This document shows, one piece after another, positions 47,921 to 59,033 of a DNA stretch of 64,000 bases. Source of the stretch: Manduca sexta (lineage: Eukaryota > Arthropoda > Insecta > Lepidoptera > Sphingidae); contig NC_051129.1 in NCBI RefSeq assembly GCF_014839805.1, positions 10,234,920 to 10,298,919 of the forward strand. The letters are read 5' to 3'. A program made the translations under genes and the position numbers. Position 1 is the first letter of the stretch, and each line of letters opens with the position of its first letter. The notes beneath the pieces are model-generated. The model did not search any database and had not been told where the DNA came from. It saw only the letters and a list, made by a program, of their open reading frames with translations.

Positions 47921-50684
47921 TATTTAATACACATTTGCTTTCACCTATTACTTTAATCATCCAACGTGATGCGGACGCGAAAGACGACGTCTCCCACGTC
48001 TGTGCACGTAATATACTGTACACCGTACAATATAAAGTTAATTATAACCTCCTCTATTGCATGGAACAAGACTCAGGAGGAAGCTTTGAAGTGTGTTATT
48101 AGTACGTTGTCTCTGTTTGTTTTTACTGACAATTTAAGTATTATTGTAAAAACAGTATGAGTTATATTAGTTGATATAACTCTAATTCGCTCTTAAGAGC
48201 GATATTGAGTCAGACACTGTCAAAATAAAGTCAGCATCTTAAGATTGTATTCAATATGATCTAATTCTCAGCATATGACACAGCGAATTTTGACAATTAA
48301 GTTTTTTTTATTAAACAAGGCCCAATCAGCTGTGAGCAAGCTCTTACATAAATGACAAGTTAAGCTTTGTTTATTAAATAGTTCAATACATCAAATGTCT
48401 ACTTGAGATCCTACTCAATGTTGAGATTAATTTATGAATACGGCCCTAATTGCTGATTGTTGGGGCTTACAGTTGCGGCTTTAGCTAGATTGAGCGCGCT
48501 CGACTGTGTTGGTACGATTGTCACAGAAAATCCGGACTCAGAATTTTAGTCATTGATTACCAAACAATACTTTAATTGGCGGTCGTATCGCTTACCCTCA
48601 GGCGAACGGCAAGCTCGTCTCGTCATTCAAAACTAAAAAAAAACCTATGTCAGTTCCTGGCTTCCATTAGCTTTATTTATTGTAGTGAACTTAAAACGAG
48701 CAAATCCCAATATTCACTCACTATTGCAGAAAAGTGGCTCTACTCTAATTTCAATATCCAAACCAACTAACATCAAAACATAAATGGCTCCTTTGTAGTC
48801 ACTACATGTTCGGATTGGGTCAGTACGGAAACAGAACATATTAATATACTTCCTTGAGATACCGAGGCAAGGTAAATTAAAAGCAAGCTGAGCGTTGAAA
48901 AGGTTTCGAAACACAATGCCGGGGATGATTAAGCGAATGTATTTTAAAGGTATGCAAACGGGGGGCTCGAATCATTCAATACAACAAATGTGTGTTAAGG
49001 AGTATACACGTAGTGATCAACACGGGAATATAACGTTATTTATTATTATTATTGTAACTTTTCTGTGGAGAATGACGGCACGAAAGTCGGCCTGTATGGA
49101 AGGCTTGCGTGGAGATACAGATCCAACACGATTATAATTAATATTCATATTTATTGTTTGTAATTCTTCCTGTTTGGAGGTATATTTAGCACGGGCTTAG
49201 TGCGATTTAATGTTATGACATGAATAGAAATTTTCTGACTATGTCGCAATTACTTATAATATTACAGCTTTTTGCAATAGGATGAAGATGTATTTCTGGA
49301 TGTTGCCTGTGTTTTATTATCATGTAATTGAAATGTTACCTGTATTGCGGTGAAGTCACAGTACTACGAAATTATTACATATCATTTTTGACTAATCAAA
49401 ATTCTATTTTGTGGTTTTATCTATTTTCTTCGTACATTTTTATCATTTTATATTCATACATTACGGATTATTAATAACTGTACGTTATAAAACTCGAAGA
49501 AAATCCATATTTACGAGTAATAATAGTAGAGAATTTAGCAATAAAAATAAAGTACGATTTATTAACATTTCGTATTAAGTTTAATAAGTACCAGTTTTAA
49601 CCATTACCCTTATTTTAATAATTAAATTAATTCAAACAATTTTTATACTCATCTTCATTAGTTCGTCGTGTTACGTGAAACCTCGCATTCATTCAGACTT
49701 TAACATATTCACAAATAAAACGAACCTCACACTGGCCCTTAAATAAACAGAACGTGAAATGTTCGTACTATAATGAGCTGTAAGGCATTTGTATTCGTAT
49801 GAATAAAGGCCGACATTTTCGATTCGTACAAAACAACGTATGATAAATTTGAACAGAATTTCACTTATACAAACTTTGCGTTGATAGGTTGCAAATTCGG
49901 CATTTATAAAATTGAATGTTGTTTCTGATATTCATTTATTTGGATATACGATTGCAAATTCCTTTTGAAATATACGATATTTTGTAATCAAATTCACGTG
50001 CGATATTAATCAATTGGAATCGTAAAGGCGATTGCCATGGTTAAATAATTTCATAAAAAATGATTATAGTTTTTAATACAAATTGTCGTCAAAGTGTAAA
50101 ATACAAACTAGATCTTTACTAATAAAAAACTAGATCTTTACGTTTAATGATAAGGAGAATAACTTCGGTAGTTTTACCATAAAAAAAGCAATTGTTAACT
50201 ATATCAAAATCACGCATGTGTTAAAGGAAATTAATTTTAATCGCTATAATAATAAAGTTAATAATATTATTCGAACGGGTAACCGCCGTTTGAACACTAA
50301 GACTGCGAGCATTGCAGACCAAGTTTAAACTATTACCACAATTTGGCGCCAAGTGGCAAAAGTTGTCGACTCATAGCGAACGCCAAAATGTGGCCTTAAA
50401 TTTGCAAACTGCCGATAGACTTAAGCCGAGTCTCCTGCAAGCATATTTCTATCAAACATACACTAATATCTATTTCGATAGGATTTGCGCGTAATGTAAA
50501 ACTGGCGTGTTATTTTGACAATTTAATGTTGGTTATTAAGTTAGGATGCAATGGCTAAGGGTCACATTATCCGAAAGAAGACCCGACACAACTACGGATA
50601 ATATAGGCACTACTAATGTGCATAAATGCGCTCCGTAAATCGGATCAATGACAATTTGATTTTATATAAATCACGAAAGGGAAG
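47921..50684. other. non-coding DNA
   Basis: No gene is recognised. A 'gaatacggccc' motif near 48436-48446 and 'aaggccca' near 48318 could be ends of a decayed MITE, but the match between them is too weak to annotate. Confidence 0.5.
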
Positions 50685-50752
50685 CCGGCAAGAATTAGGT
50701 TATATGGACCATTCACAGTAGTGAATGGTCCATATAACCTAATTCTTGCCGG
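50685..50752. repeat. perfect palindrome, 32-bp arms, built from hAT end sequence
   Basis: Arms 50685-50716 and 50721-50752 are exactly complementary (32 of 32) around a 4-base centre. The left arm with its upstream bases ('gggaagccgg', 'ttatatggac') matches the right end of the hAT element at 12181-12222. The right arm is the same sequence inverted, beginning 'cagtagtgaatgg', a terminal-repeat-like word. This is a head-to-head junction of two hAT ends, or a snap-back copy of one end. Absence of any mismatch suggests recent origin or conversion between arms. Confidence 0.9.
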
Positions 50753-51692
50753 TACAACAGTAGTTACATAGTCTAAATTTCAAAGAAAGTAGACAAATTT
50801 GACAGAAAATACACATAGATAATATAACTCTTTTGATTAAGTATACAATTTTGCAATTAAAACTTGAAATAAATGGTAACTTAATTTTTTTATAAACCCG
50901 TTCTTTCTATCTCTGTCGACATAATTTTAGCGACCATCGATTAAAGCATTCTCTCATTGGTCGATAGTAGACGCTATATTTTAACGTCGACTAACGAGAC
51001 ATTCTGTATTCATCAGCAGTGTCAATATATTATTTGTACCTTTACAGCAGAAAATAGCAGTATTTATTGCAGAAACAAAACAAACCAAAACTCATCACTT
51101 TTGGGTTAAAAATTACACTATACGTATGATACTAAAACCTAAATGTACTACTCATTTCTTTCATCAAACCCTATGAGAAATAAATAAGATACGCATTATA
51201 TACAGGTCAATAAATATAAATGATACGAGCACTTACACATATTAAACTTGTGATCAAGTTGAAAATATAATAAAAGAACATAGAACGAAGCCGGCGGCGG
51301 CGGTATCAGGCTTGAGTTGCGTAATGGAATACTGTTTTTGTAGCGAAAAATCTTGCAAGTGGGTTATTGGATGGTAGGTTAGTAAATCTGTGGTGTAGTA
51401 CTCCATCTGGCTGGTTGCATTGCCTATTTCTGTCGCCAAGCAGCAGCGTATACATATTGTTGTCATTTAGTTGGATAGACCAAGCCAGTGAGACTACTGG
51501 GTCTCATGAGAAAATAGTTAATAACGACTATAAATATACCAGTATGTACGTATAATATACGAGTCTGGAGTATTTTAAGTTGTATTCTATATTGTGTTCA
51601 GATCTGTCAATAACACGGCTTTCAGAGATAATGGAAAAGGCGGGAGGGATGATATATCTACATTTTAGCTGGTGGTAGGAAATATTTAATAT
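50753..51692. other. non-coding DNA
   Basis: No gene or repeat is recognised apart from AT-rich runs. Confidence 0.5.
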
Positions 51693-51896
51693 TCATCCGG
51701 ATTGCGACTACCCTACACTAGGTGTAAACACCCGCCATAGTGGGTTCCGGGATCAGCCTGTGTATATTAGCCGGCCGGCATAATTGTGTCGACTGCCGAA
51801 AGGTAATCACCTCTCGTCAGTAGACATACTACTAGACCCCACTCCACGTACCATCAGGTGCAGTAGAGCCATTTAACCGTGGTCTTATAAAAAAAT
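51693..51896 (+). mobile_element. poly-A-ended dispersed repeat, copy 3
   Basis: The order 'catccggattgcgacta', 'cccgccatagtgg', 'ttccgggatcagcctgtgta', 'ggcataattgtgtcgactg', 'ggtaatcacctctcgtcag', 'accatcaggtgcag' and a terminal A-run matches copies 1 and 2. The block holding the 'tccggttccaa' word is shortened here. Confidence 0.65.
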
Positions 51897-52139
51897 CCTC
51901 GAATACTGTCCAAGATTTTATATCTTTATAACACATTGCAGCGAATCTTGCTCCACCAGACTCAACAAGTTAATAGTAAGATTGCACTAAACGTTTCCTC
52001 AGATTATATGAAAACAGCTGGAGCGTGAAACTTAAATAAACCTCGTTGAATAAGTTAGACTAAAGCTTCTACTACACACATTGTTAAAAGTATCTTTGCG
52101 CTAAAAGATCTTAACGATGAATTATGATGCAGTGAACAT

Positions 52140-52270
52140 TTCCTCGCGGCTCTGCGCGTGCTGATGAACTATCTCGGAATAAAAGTTCCGCTGGAAACTT
52201 TTCCAGGGAAAAAAGTAATTTAGCGCTTTATGCATTCAAAACTTATTAATATAAGTATTTTCACAACGTT
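52140..52270 (-). mobile_element. possible Helitron relic
   Basis: 'ctcgcggctctgcgcgtg' followed by 'cggaataaaagttccgctgg' and 'gcgctttatgc' resembles the minus-strand Helitrons at 29005 and 55613. The CTAG end and the 5' end are not recognisable, so this is tentative. Confidence 0.35.
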
Positions 52271-52365
52271 TTACATGGGTGAATCATTAGAGATCAGAAA
52301 TGAAAACAAATTTAGATAGCGGCAATGGATGCAAATAGCTTGTATGAAGTTGGTTTGAAAATTTG

Positions 52366-52420
52366 TAGGGGAGGCCTATGTTCTGCAGCGGACTTCCACA
52401 GACTAAACTAGAAAAAGAAT
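52366..52420 (+). mobile_element. possible RTE-type LINE tail relic
   Basis: 'ggggaggcctatgttctgcag' and 'cggacttccacagacta' resemble the end of the RTE coding region ('ggggaggcctatgttcagcag', 33745-33765). Nothing recognisable flanks it and the tail microsatellite is absent. An open frame of 134 codons begins here but has no known domain. Confidence 0.4.
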
Positions 52421-54563
52421 ACACTTATTGGAAATCACAAATGGAAACGTTAAAGATCGACAACTCATCGACGCTACGCCTATTATTAAAGATGTGTATG
52501 CACCGCAATGATTACCTATCATCAAATACTTACTTATCACCCCCTTATAAACACATAAGTTGTAATCACTATGCCGGCCTGCAAATATATAATGTCCTCA
52601 CACTAAAGTACCAGGGGATGAGAACCGGCCGAAGCTATGTATCGCGCGTGACTTGCGCGAATAGTGCGCCGTCCACACCGGTGCAATTATGGACCGGCAC
52701 GTTGCTCAGAGCAGCGCGCCTGTGTAAACACCACCCGAAGCGCGCTCCGAATGCACCAATGAATCAATTAATGCGAATCTAATGGATCAGAGCAAAAGCT
52801 ACAGCGCCATAACGTACTTGACTATGTTTGAATGAGCAAATATTGTTAGTGTTTCAGTGCGTTTCCAATTGTATACAAATTGGAGAGTCTGTACTATAAT
52901 TAACGTAGATACTTGTCTGCTATAAATTAGTTTAGGTTACTTAAAGGATTTTCATGTTCCACCAAGCTTTATTATATTTTCAATGAACAGTGTAAAATAC
53001 GAATTATGAAACCATTAAATGCTGAAAGATATTCACAGTAATGAACACTAAACATTGAACTAACTAAGTAATAATCACGAAAATACGCCAAAATAATTTC
53101 CTGACGAAATAATTACGATGAAAGTTGATGTTTTTGAGCGGAGCACGGGGCGGCGTAGTCAACTCAATTTTCCCGCACATTTCTACATAAAACCCGGTTA
53201 TCCGTGCAGATTCAACAACGCGCGACGTGCTAGAGCGAAGTTTGGCCCAGAAAGTACTGTGACAGTGTAGGGCTGCCACGCGGAGTCGTGAACCGGAACG
53301 CGTCGAGTTTATAATGTTACGTCTCGCTCGGTCGCACGACTGCATTCTTTATTCCAGGTTTGAATATTTCATTGTCTGCGAGACCGGTAAGTGCTGTTTT
53401 TCTTTTTATAGTTGTGTACAATCATGACTCGGGAGTAGGTTCAACTTGCAGTCACGACAGTGAATTTTTATTGTAGAAATAAATAAATTTATCTATTTAA
53501 GTTTCATTAATAAAGACAAATAACTCTAGCTTAAATTTTAATAATGAATACTAGAAAGTTCATAAATAGCTATATCATGAATCCCAGGGCTGTTAATTAG
53601 AATACATCGCGAAGTCTCGTCGACGGTGGTGGCGGTGGGTTGACATCTGACAGCCCTGTGATAGAGGCGAGAGCTCACAGACTCACGAGCTCGCGAACTA
53701 TGCACCGTACATATACATGCGCGAGTAATATCGTTCCCAACTGTTTATGTTGTGGAGAATTGTTTTCAAAGTTATATCTCGGTGGGCAGTCACCATAGTC
53801 ATAATTACTGTTCGATTAATATCGTATTAGTGATAGGTTCTTCGTACCAGAAGTCTAGGAAATTAGCACATTCAATGTTAAATAAGATAAGGTTTACAAT
53901 GATTGCTGGTGCCATTTGTATGTAAAAAATAGTTTTACGATTTCGTTTTATATGATTATATATTTTTTTTTCATATTTTTAGACAGATGCGTCCCAAACC
54001 AAGCTATTAAGTTAATAGGACAAATGACAACCCTAAGTAGGCGCATTAAATACCAAAACAAGTTTATCAAATAACCTTTATATAAATATCTACTGCCGAT
54101 CCTACGAGTGTCGTATACATACGTGATATATACGTGAGTGATACCTCGAGTATGTATAAATGTTTAATGAACCAAATTCACTGGTCGGATTACAAGTCGT
54201 AAATTTTTGTCTAGTTCAATTTGAATTCGATTTTCAATTGGTTTTCCAATTCTAAATCCGGTGCACGTTAACCTAATCTAACATTTACGTTACTTCATCT
54301 TTAACTTGAACAAGAGCCATGGAACGAACAAACAAAATTGTTTTCTTACAATATAAAAATCAAACAAAACCTATAGACGTCTCTATACCACGATTATAAG
54401 AAACATATTCCATCAAAACACTTGAAAACATATATCAGTATTCTTCATACACTGCAACGGATGCGAGCGTAATGAAAAATGAAACTCACACATACACGAC
54501 GCGCTGCTCTCAACCGGTCGCGTCGGGGGCGTGGTATAATAATTCGGAAAAATTGTAAACTAT

Positions 54564-54631
54564 CTCGATATAAACTGCTCGAGCGTGTTTAGTATGTCGA
54601 TGTATCGATATATCGATTTATCGTGCTCGCC
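54564..54631. promoter_or_regulatory. CGAT/CGATA cluster with a TATCGATA site
   Basis: 'tctcgata', 'gtcgatgtatcgatatatcg' and 'atttatcgtg' place five CGAT words in about 65 bases, including the palindrome TATCGATA at 54603-54610. In flies this is the DREF element and the BEAF-32 insulator/promoter site. The cluster is visible; any insulator or promoter role in this genome is inference. Confidence 0.35.
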
Positions 54632-54997
54632 TCCGTTAAGTTAGTTCGCTGGGTAATGCGACGCGGTTACCTTGCGGCCTGGTTTAACCGAATATACGTT
54701 GCGACTCGCCGTACGTACGTGTCTGTCGGTGCATGCTTATGTGTGCCAGTTTAAATTGATTTATAGCTAAAGGCCTTAATAATAAAGATTGTATAATATG
54801 TCTGTTGCAATTGTACAATTTTATTGTTTTCCTCTGACGTCAAACGTTACTTGATATAGAAGATATACGAACACAAAACGCTGCATAAGTAAAATATAGT
54901 AATAAAATTATTTTTCGCATCATATCGCGGTTTTTATATTGTGATCTTCGTAACGTCGGGAGAAGTATCTTCACGATTACTAGGGTAGGTGGAGGGA

Positions 54998-55010
54998 GGG
55001 GGGGGGGGGG
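54998..55010 (+). repeat. G13 homopolymer
   Basis: Thirteen consecutive G, preceded by 'tagggtaggtggaggga'. The combined G-runs could form a G-quadruplex. The exact length may also be a sequencing uncertainty. Confidence 0.85.
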
Positions 55011-55612
55011 CGGTGTTGTGCTGGTCAGTTGTATATGAAATAGGAAATCTTGTTTTACACACCGTACCAAAACATTCGCATTGATTTTCTACACACCTAC
55101 TACAACAGTAAGTAACTTATCCGGCCAATTCGAAAATCAAATAAAATAATTCACATCACTAACAACCGTCACGGTCGACGCACACCAGAGAAAAAAAAAA
55201 CAATAAGGAAACTTCATACTCGACCTATTTCACTGTATCGCAAATCCGTAAATCGGGATAACGTCTTTCTCATGAATGTTTAACGTTAAACCGTCGCGGG
55301 ACGGACAGTTCGTTCTTTGTCTTATAAATTGATACGTCAGGGAGGGCACAATCTCGCTGCTCGTACATCTATCAACCCTTCGAGGGGTAATGATTGATGA
55401 CAACGATACCGCTGACCGATCCGTGGACGCGGCACTCTACGAGAATCCTGTTGAGAGACGTACGAATTGTGTTTCTCTCGTGATAGATGTGTTAATGAGC
55501 TTTTAGATCAGTGTGACGATAATTTTAAGGCCGGTAAATAAATAACTTGATGTTAAGCGATCTCTAAAATAAAGACAAATACTAGGTGAACAAGTAAGCC
55601 TCTTATAATTAA

Positions 55613-55889
55613 CTAGCTTTTGCTTGCGGCTTCGCCCGCGTGTAGGAGTTTTCCGGGATAAAAGTCCACTGTATGATAAAAGTCTTGGTACATATTTTCC
55701 CGGTACTGATAGGTTCAAACTAATTTTATCCCCGTGGGAGTTGAACTTATCAAAATGCTTTCTTAGGGGATGCCTACGTCATAGTAGCTTTATGCATGCA
55801 AAGTCTCAGCCCAATTCGTCCAGTGGTTTAGGCTGTGCATTCATAGGTCACTATGTCAGTCAGTCACCTTTGAGTTATATATATTTAGA
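55613..55889 (-). mobile_element. non-autonomous Helitron with both ends, minus strand, 277 bp
   Basis: The plus strand reads A|CTAG (55613-55616) followed by 'cttttgcttgcggcttcgcccgcg', and ends ...tttaGA|T at 55888-55890. On the minus strand this is A|TC ... hairpin ... CTAG|T. It has Helitron termini in an A/T target with no target duplication. The interior 'ggagttttccgggataaaagt' and 'agtcagtcacc' matches sister copies. There is no coding capacity. Confidence 0.8.
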
Positions 55890-57934
55890 TAATATATTTG
55901 TAAAGTTTTCAAATTTAAACTCTTGTAATATGCTTATATGGTGTAAATTAATAGAGCTGATTTAAAAAGATAAACTTTCGCAGCGGTTCATGCTAAAAAT
56001 TTATTCGTTATTATAGAATATAATATTTCAGAGGTCCGCGGGTTTTACAAGCAGAGTACGTAATTCCATTTATTCAAATTATTTAATCCAACAAGGACCT
56101 AAATTAAAATATAAATTAATATTAAACAATATTATGACAAAAGAAAGCCGGAGTGGATTAGCGGAGACAATAAATAAAACAATATAAGAGCAAAGAAGCA
56201 TTGACGTTGCGCGAAATAATTTATATTTTAAAATGAGACGAGAACCAACACAGGTCTACGGACCGGGGGAGAAATTAAGCTAAAATGGAATGCAAATTAA
56301 GAAAATTTATTATTATCCTGCGGTCAAAAGATGAGAAATCCCGAGAGGCGAAAACAGGACGTGATTAATACGCGGGGCACGGAAAATTTTGATATACCAG
56401 ATTTTTATATTTTTAATTAAAATAAACGCCTTCACTCTGCTTACTTGTAGAGGAAGCGTGTAATTACTATAAATGAAACGTTATTACTTTAAAATAACGT
56501 ATAATGATGTCGATTCACAACAGGCATCCAGAAACACTTCACTAACACCCGGTCTAGTGAAATCATTTTGCCGGCCTGTTAATAAGAAAAAATGTAAATG
56601 ATAGCGTGCAGCTCGTTCAAGCGGTTAGTTTCCTCCTTTATTGGGCCGCATAACAACGCCAAGTCATTGTATAGTGTGACACTTGCCTAATTTACAAAAT
56701 AACAAGCGCATTGGAAGTCGGCCAGCGATAAACACAACGGAATCAACTTTATTGCACGCTTTATATAAGAAAATAATACACTGCGGTTTTTCACCGTTAA
56801 AATGTTCATTATTTTAATGCAATTTTTTAGTATGAGGATCATGGTTATACTTTATTTTAGCAATATCCGTTTAATATACATTGAAATGTAAAGAATGTAA
56901 TCCACTATAGCGCAACTTTTGTTTCACACCTAAAATATAATCAAATTAAAACTACATTATTATTCTATAATCATTCATAACGAAACAATTCAGCTGACAT
57001 TTGGAATAATTTCCAACCCTAGATTCCGGTCCGCAAATGTCACAGAAAAGGCGCATACCGAACATCGAGAACGCACCGCCTAAAATGTAACAGATGAAAA
57101 ACTACAATTGAATACGCATCAAAAAATATGATACTGTGCGCCGAAGCGTGCTGCCGGTAAAACACTGAGGGTTGATCAAATACCGACATAGGTATATGTT
57201 CATGTATATGCGATATTGGTTACAAAAAAAAAACAACATATTTTCGCTCCGAGTACCGATTCGACAAATTTTCGTGTTTGGTATTTTCGTCGCGCGCACA
57301 CACACACACACACACATGCAAATTTTTCTGTGCGGTATTTTTTTTATTTTACATTTATTTGGAACATGAGATAGTGCGCGTCGTGTTTTCCTTTCAGTTC
57401 GTACATTTTGCTAATAATTCGGTTGGAAACGGAATTGGATTTCAGAAATGTGAGAACGATACAAGAATCTCTAGAAAGTGATATGTGGAGATCTACATTT
57501 CATGCAATTTAAATTTATTACTTGTATGGTGCGTTGTTGTTGACTTTGACAAAATGGGCCTGAAGATTTTTGTAATGCTATTTTGTACACATTTTTGTTA
57601 TAAAAATAATATTATTTCACTGTAAGTGTTATCGAAACGATAGTTTTCCAACAATAAACAGACTCTTATCATCTATTCATGAATACAATTAAATGTTTTA
57701 ACAATAGACTGAATTATTTGTAAATTTTTAATGTCAATATTATAATAGAATTTAAATATTATAATATTATGTAATATTGTAAGGTCCTATTTCGAAAGTA
57801 CGCACACATTTGATGGACAATTGGAATTGTTCACACATCCGCCATATAAATGATCTCACTGGACGGAAAACCATTGTCAAAATATTCCACCGCACCTTAA
57901 CATATATCTGATCTTGATGGTGTATAACAAGTTA
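55890..57934. other. non-coding DNA
   Basis: No gene is recognised. A (CA)10 microsatellite at 57297-57316 is the only repeat noted. Confidence 0.5.
57297..57316 (+). repeat. (CA)10 microsatellite
   Basis: Ten uninterrupted CA units preceded by 'cgcgcg', a common Z-DNA-prone combination. Confidence 0.95.
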
Positions 57935-58142
57935 CCTATTTGTAAAAATATTATAAAGAGAAAAAGTTTTTGAGTTTGTTAGTAGGTTTGAAGGAGCCAA
58001 TCCTTGGAACTACTTAACTGATTTTGAAAATTATTTTACTAATAGGAAGCTATATTACTCCTGAGTTCTATATTTTTACTCGGGGAATATATTTATCACG
58101 GAAAAACCTTCTAACGCGGGCGGAGGCCCGAGCTAAACCTAT
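57935..58142 (+). mobile_element. non-autonomous Helitron, about 208 bp, ends decayed
   Basis: 'aaatattataaagagaaaaag' near the left, 'ggaactacttaactgatttt' in the middle and 'ttctaacgcgggcggaggcccgagc' at the right follow the order of the family. The terminal bases read CTAT rather than CTAG and the 5' TC is not clear, so both borders are approximate. Confidence 0.6.
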
Positions 58143-58926
58143 TTATATGTTGAACTGATCAATACGTTATGATCCATATCACATCCAAATACATAAGCCA
58201 CGAATAAAAACCGTACGAGTTCCAAGTGTTTATCCTAAACCCGGGCAGCATGACCACTGGTGCAACACACAGACTCTGTTATAACAAGTTTACTTTATTT
58301 TGCCAGAGCCGGTTATCCGGGCACAAATTATCGAACGTTGGCTCCAGGTAATTTAATAACCGAACTTATGCCGCGTGCCCTAAGATACGCGAGCGAGTAA
58401 CTTATTTTGATTACCGGGCTCCTAGCTATTTATTTTATTACCGCGAACATAAATTAGTTTGCAACATTACGAACGACTTCGGTATTCGCAAGAGTCTGCT
58501 TCGGATGTTTTCATTTGCGAAACGGTTAGAGTAGAAAAATTGTACTAATTAAACTTGGAAAAAAATATTTGTTGTGCATTTCTGTTATAACGGTAAAACT
58601 ATGATTGCATCAAGTTTAAAACGGCGCTTTGGAATGTTTAATTAACATTATTTAGATGGTGGAAGGTTCGTCTTGTCCGTGCAGCCATTTGGATAGTTAC
58701 CTTATCTTCGTCCTTAACAATCGCTAAGCAGTAGCAAACTAGAATATTTGGTACTGTCTGTGATTCCTAATCGACGGGTGAAATGCTAATTGACTTAAGC
58801 GACATTTTTGCGACACTCAGTTTCATACATATTTAACATCAGCACTATTTTCTATGTTTCTTTAAACTAGTTAAATATTTTCGAAAAAAAAATCGTCAAT
58901 AACTTTTTAATAGTCGTAATGCAGGT
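58143..58926. other. non-coding DNA
   Basis: No gene or repeat is recognised. Confidence 0.5.
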
Positions 58927-59033
58927 TGCAGGCCAGCGTGGTGGACTAAGGCCTAATCCCTCTCAGTAGTAGAGGAGGCCCGTGCCCAACAGTGAGACAG
59001 TATATAATACAGGGTTGATATTATTATAGACTA
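58927..59033 (+). mobile_element. SINE 3' end (ATT-tail family)
   Basis: 'aggccagcgtggtggactaag', 'cctctcagtagtagaggagg', 'agtatataatacaggg' and a short att tail match 62158-62258 almost base for base. The tRNA-like head is absent, so this is a 5'-truncated copy of the SINE or a separate family sharing the same 3' end, for example its LINE partner. Confidence 0.8.

Larger units (their letters stand above)
52421..55612. other. unique DNA, CpG-richer than average at 53.1-54.7 kb
   Basis: No gene is recognised. The segment 53130-53390 is GC-richer and ends in a good donor-like site (53387). 53620-53730 is also CpG-rich. A CGATA cluster lies at 54564-54631 and a G13 run at 54998-55010. Together these make the 53-55 kb part the best place in the window to look for a promoter, but no transcript evidence is available from sequence. 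Confidence 0.45.

Noticed and set aside
48306..48450. MITE with 'ggccc' / 'acggccc' ends
   Set aside because: The putative inverted ends match over too few bases and no target duplication is visible.
52378..52782. 134-codon plus-strand frame
   Set aside because: Begins inside a probable RTE tail relic and runs into unique DNA; no domain recognised.
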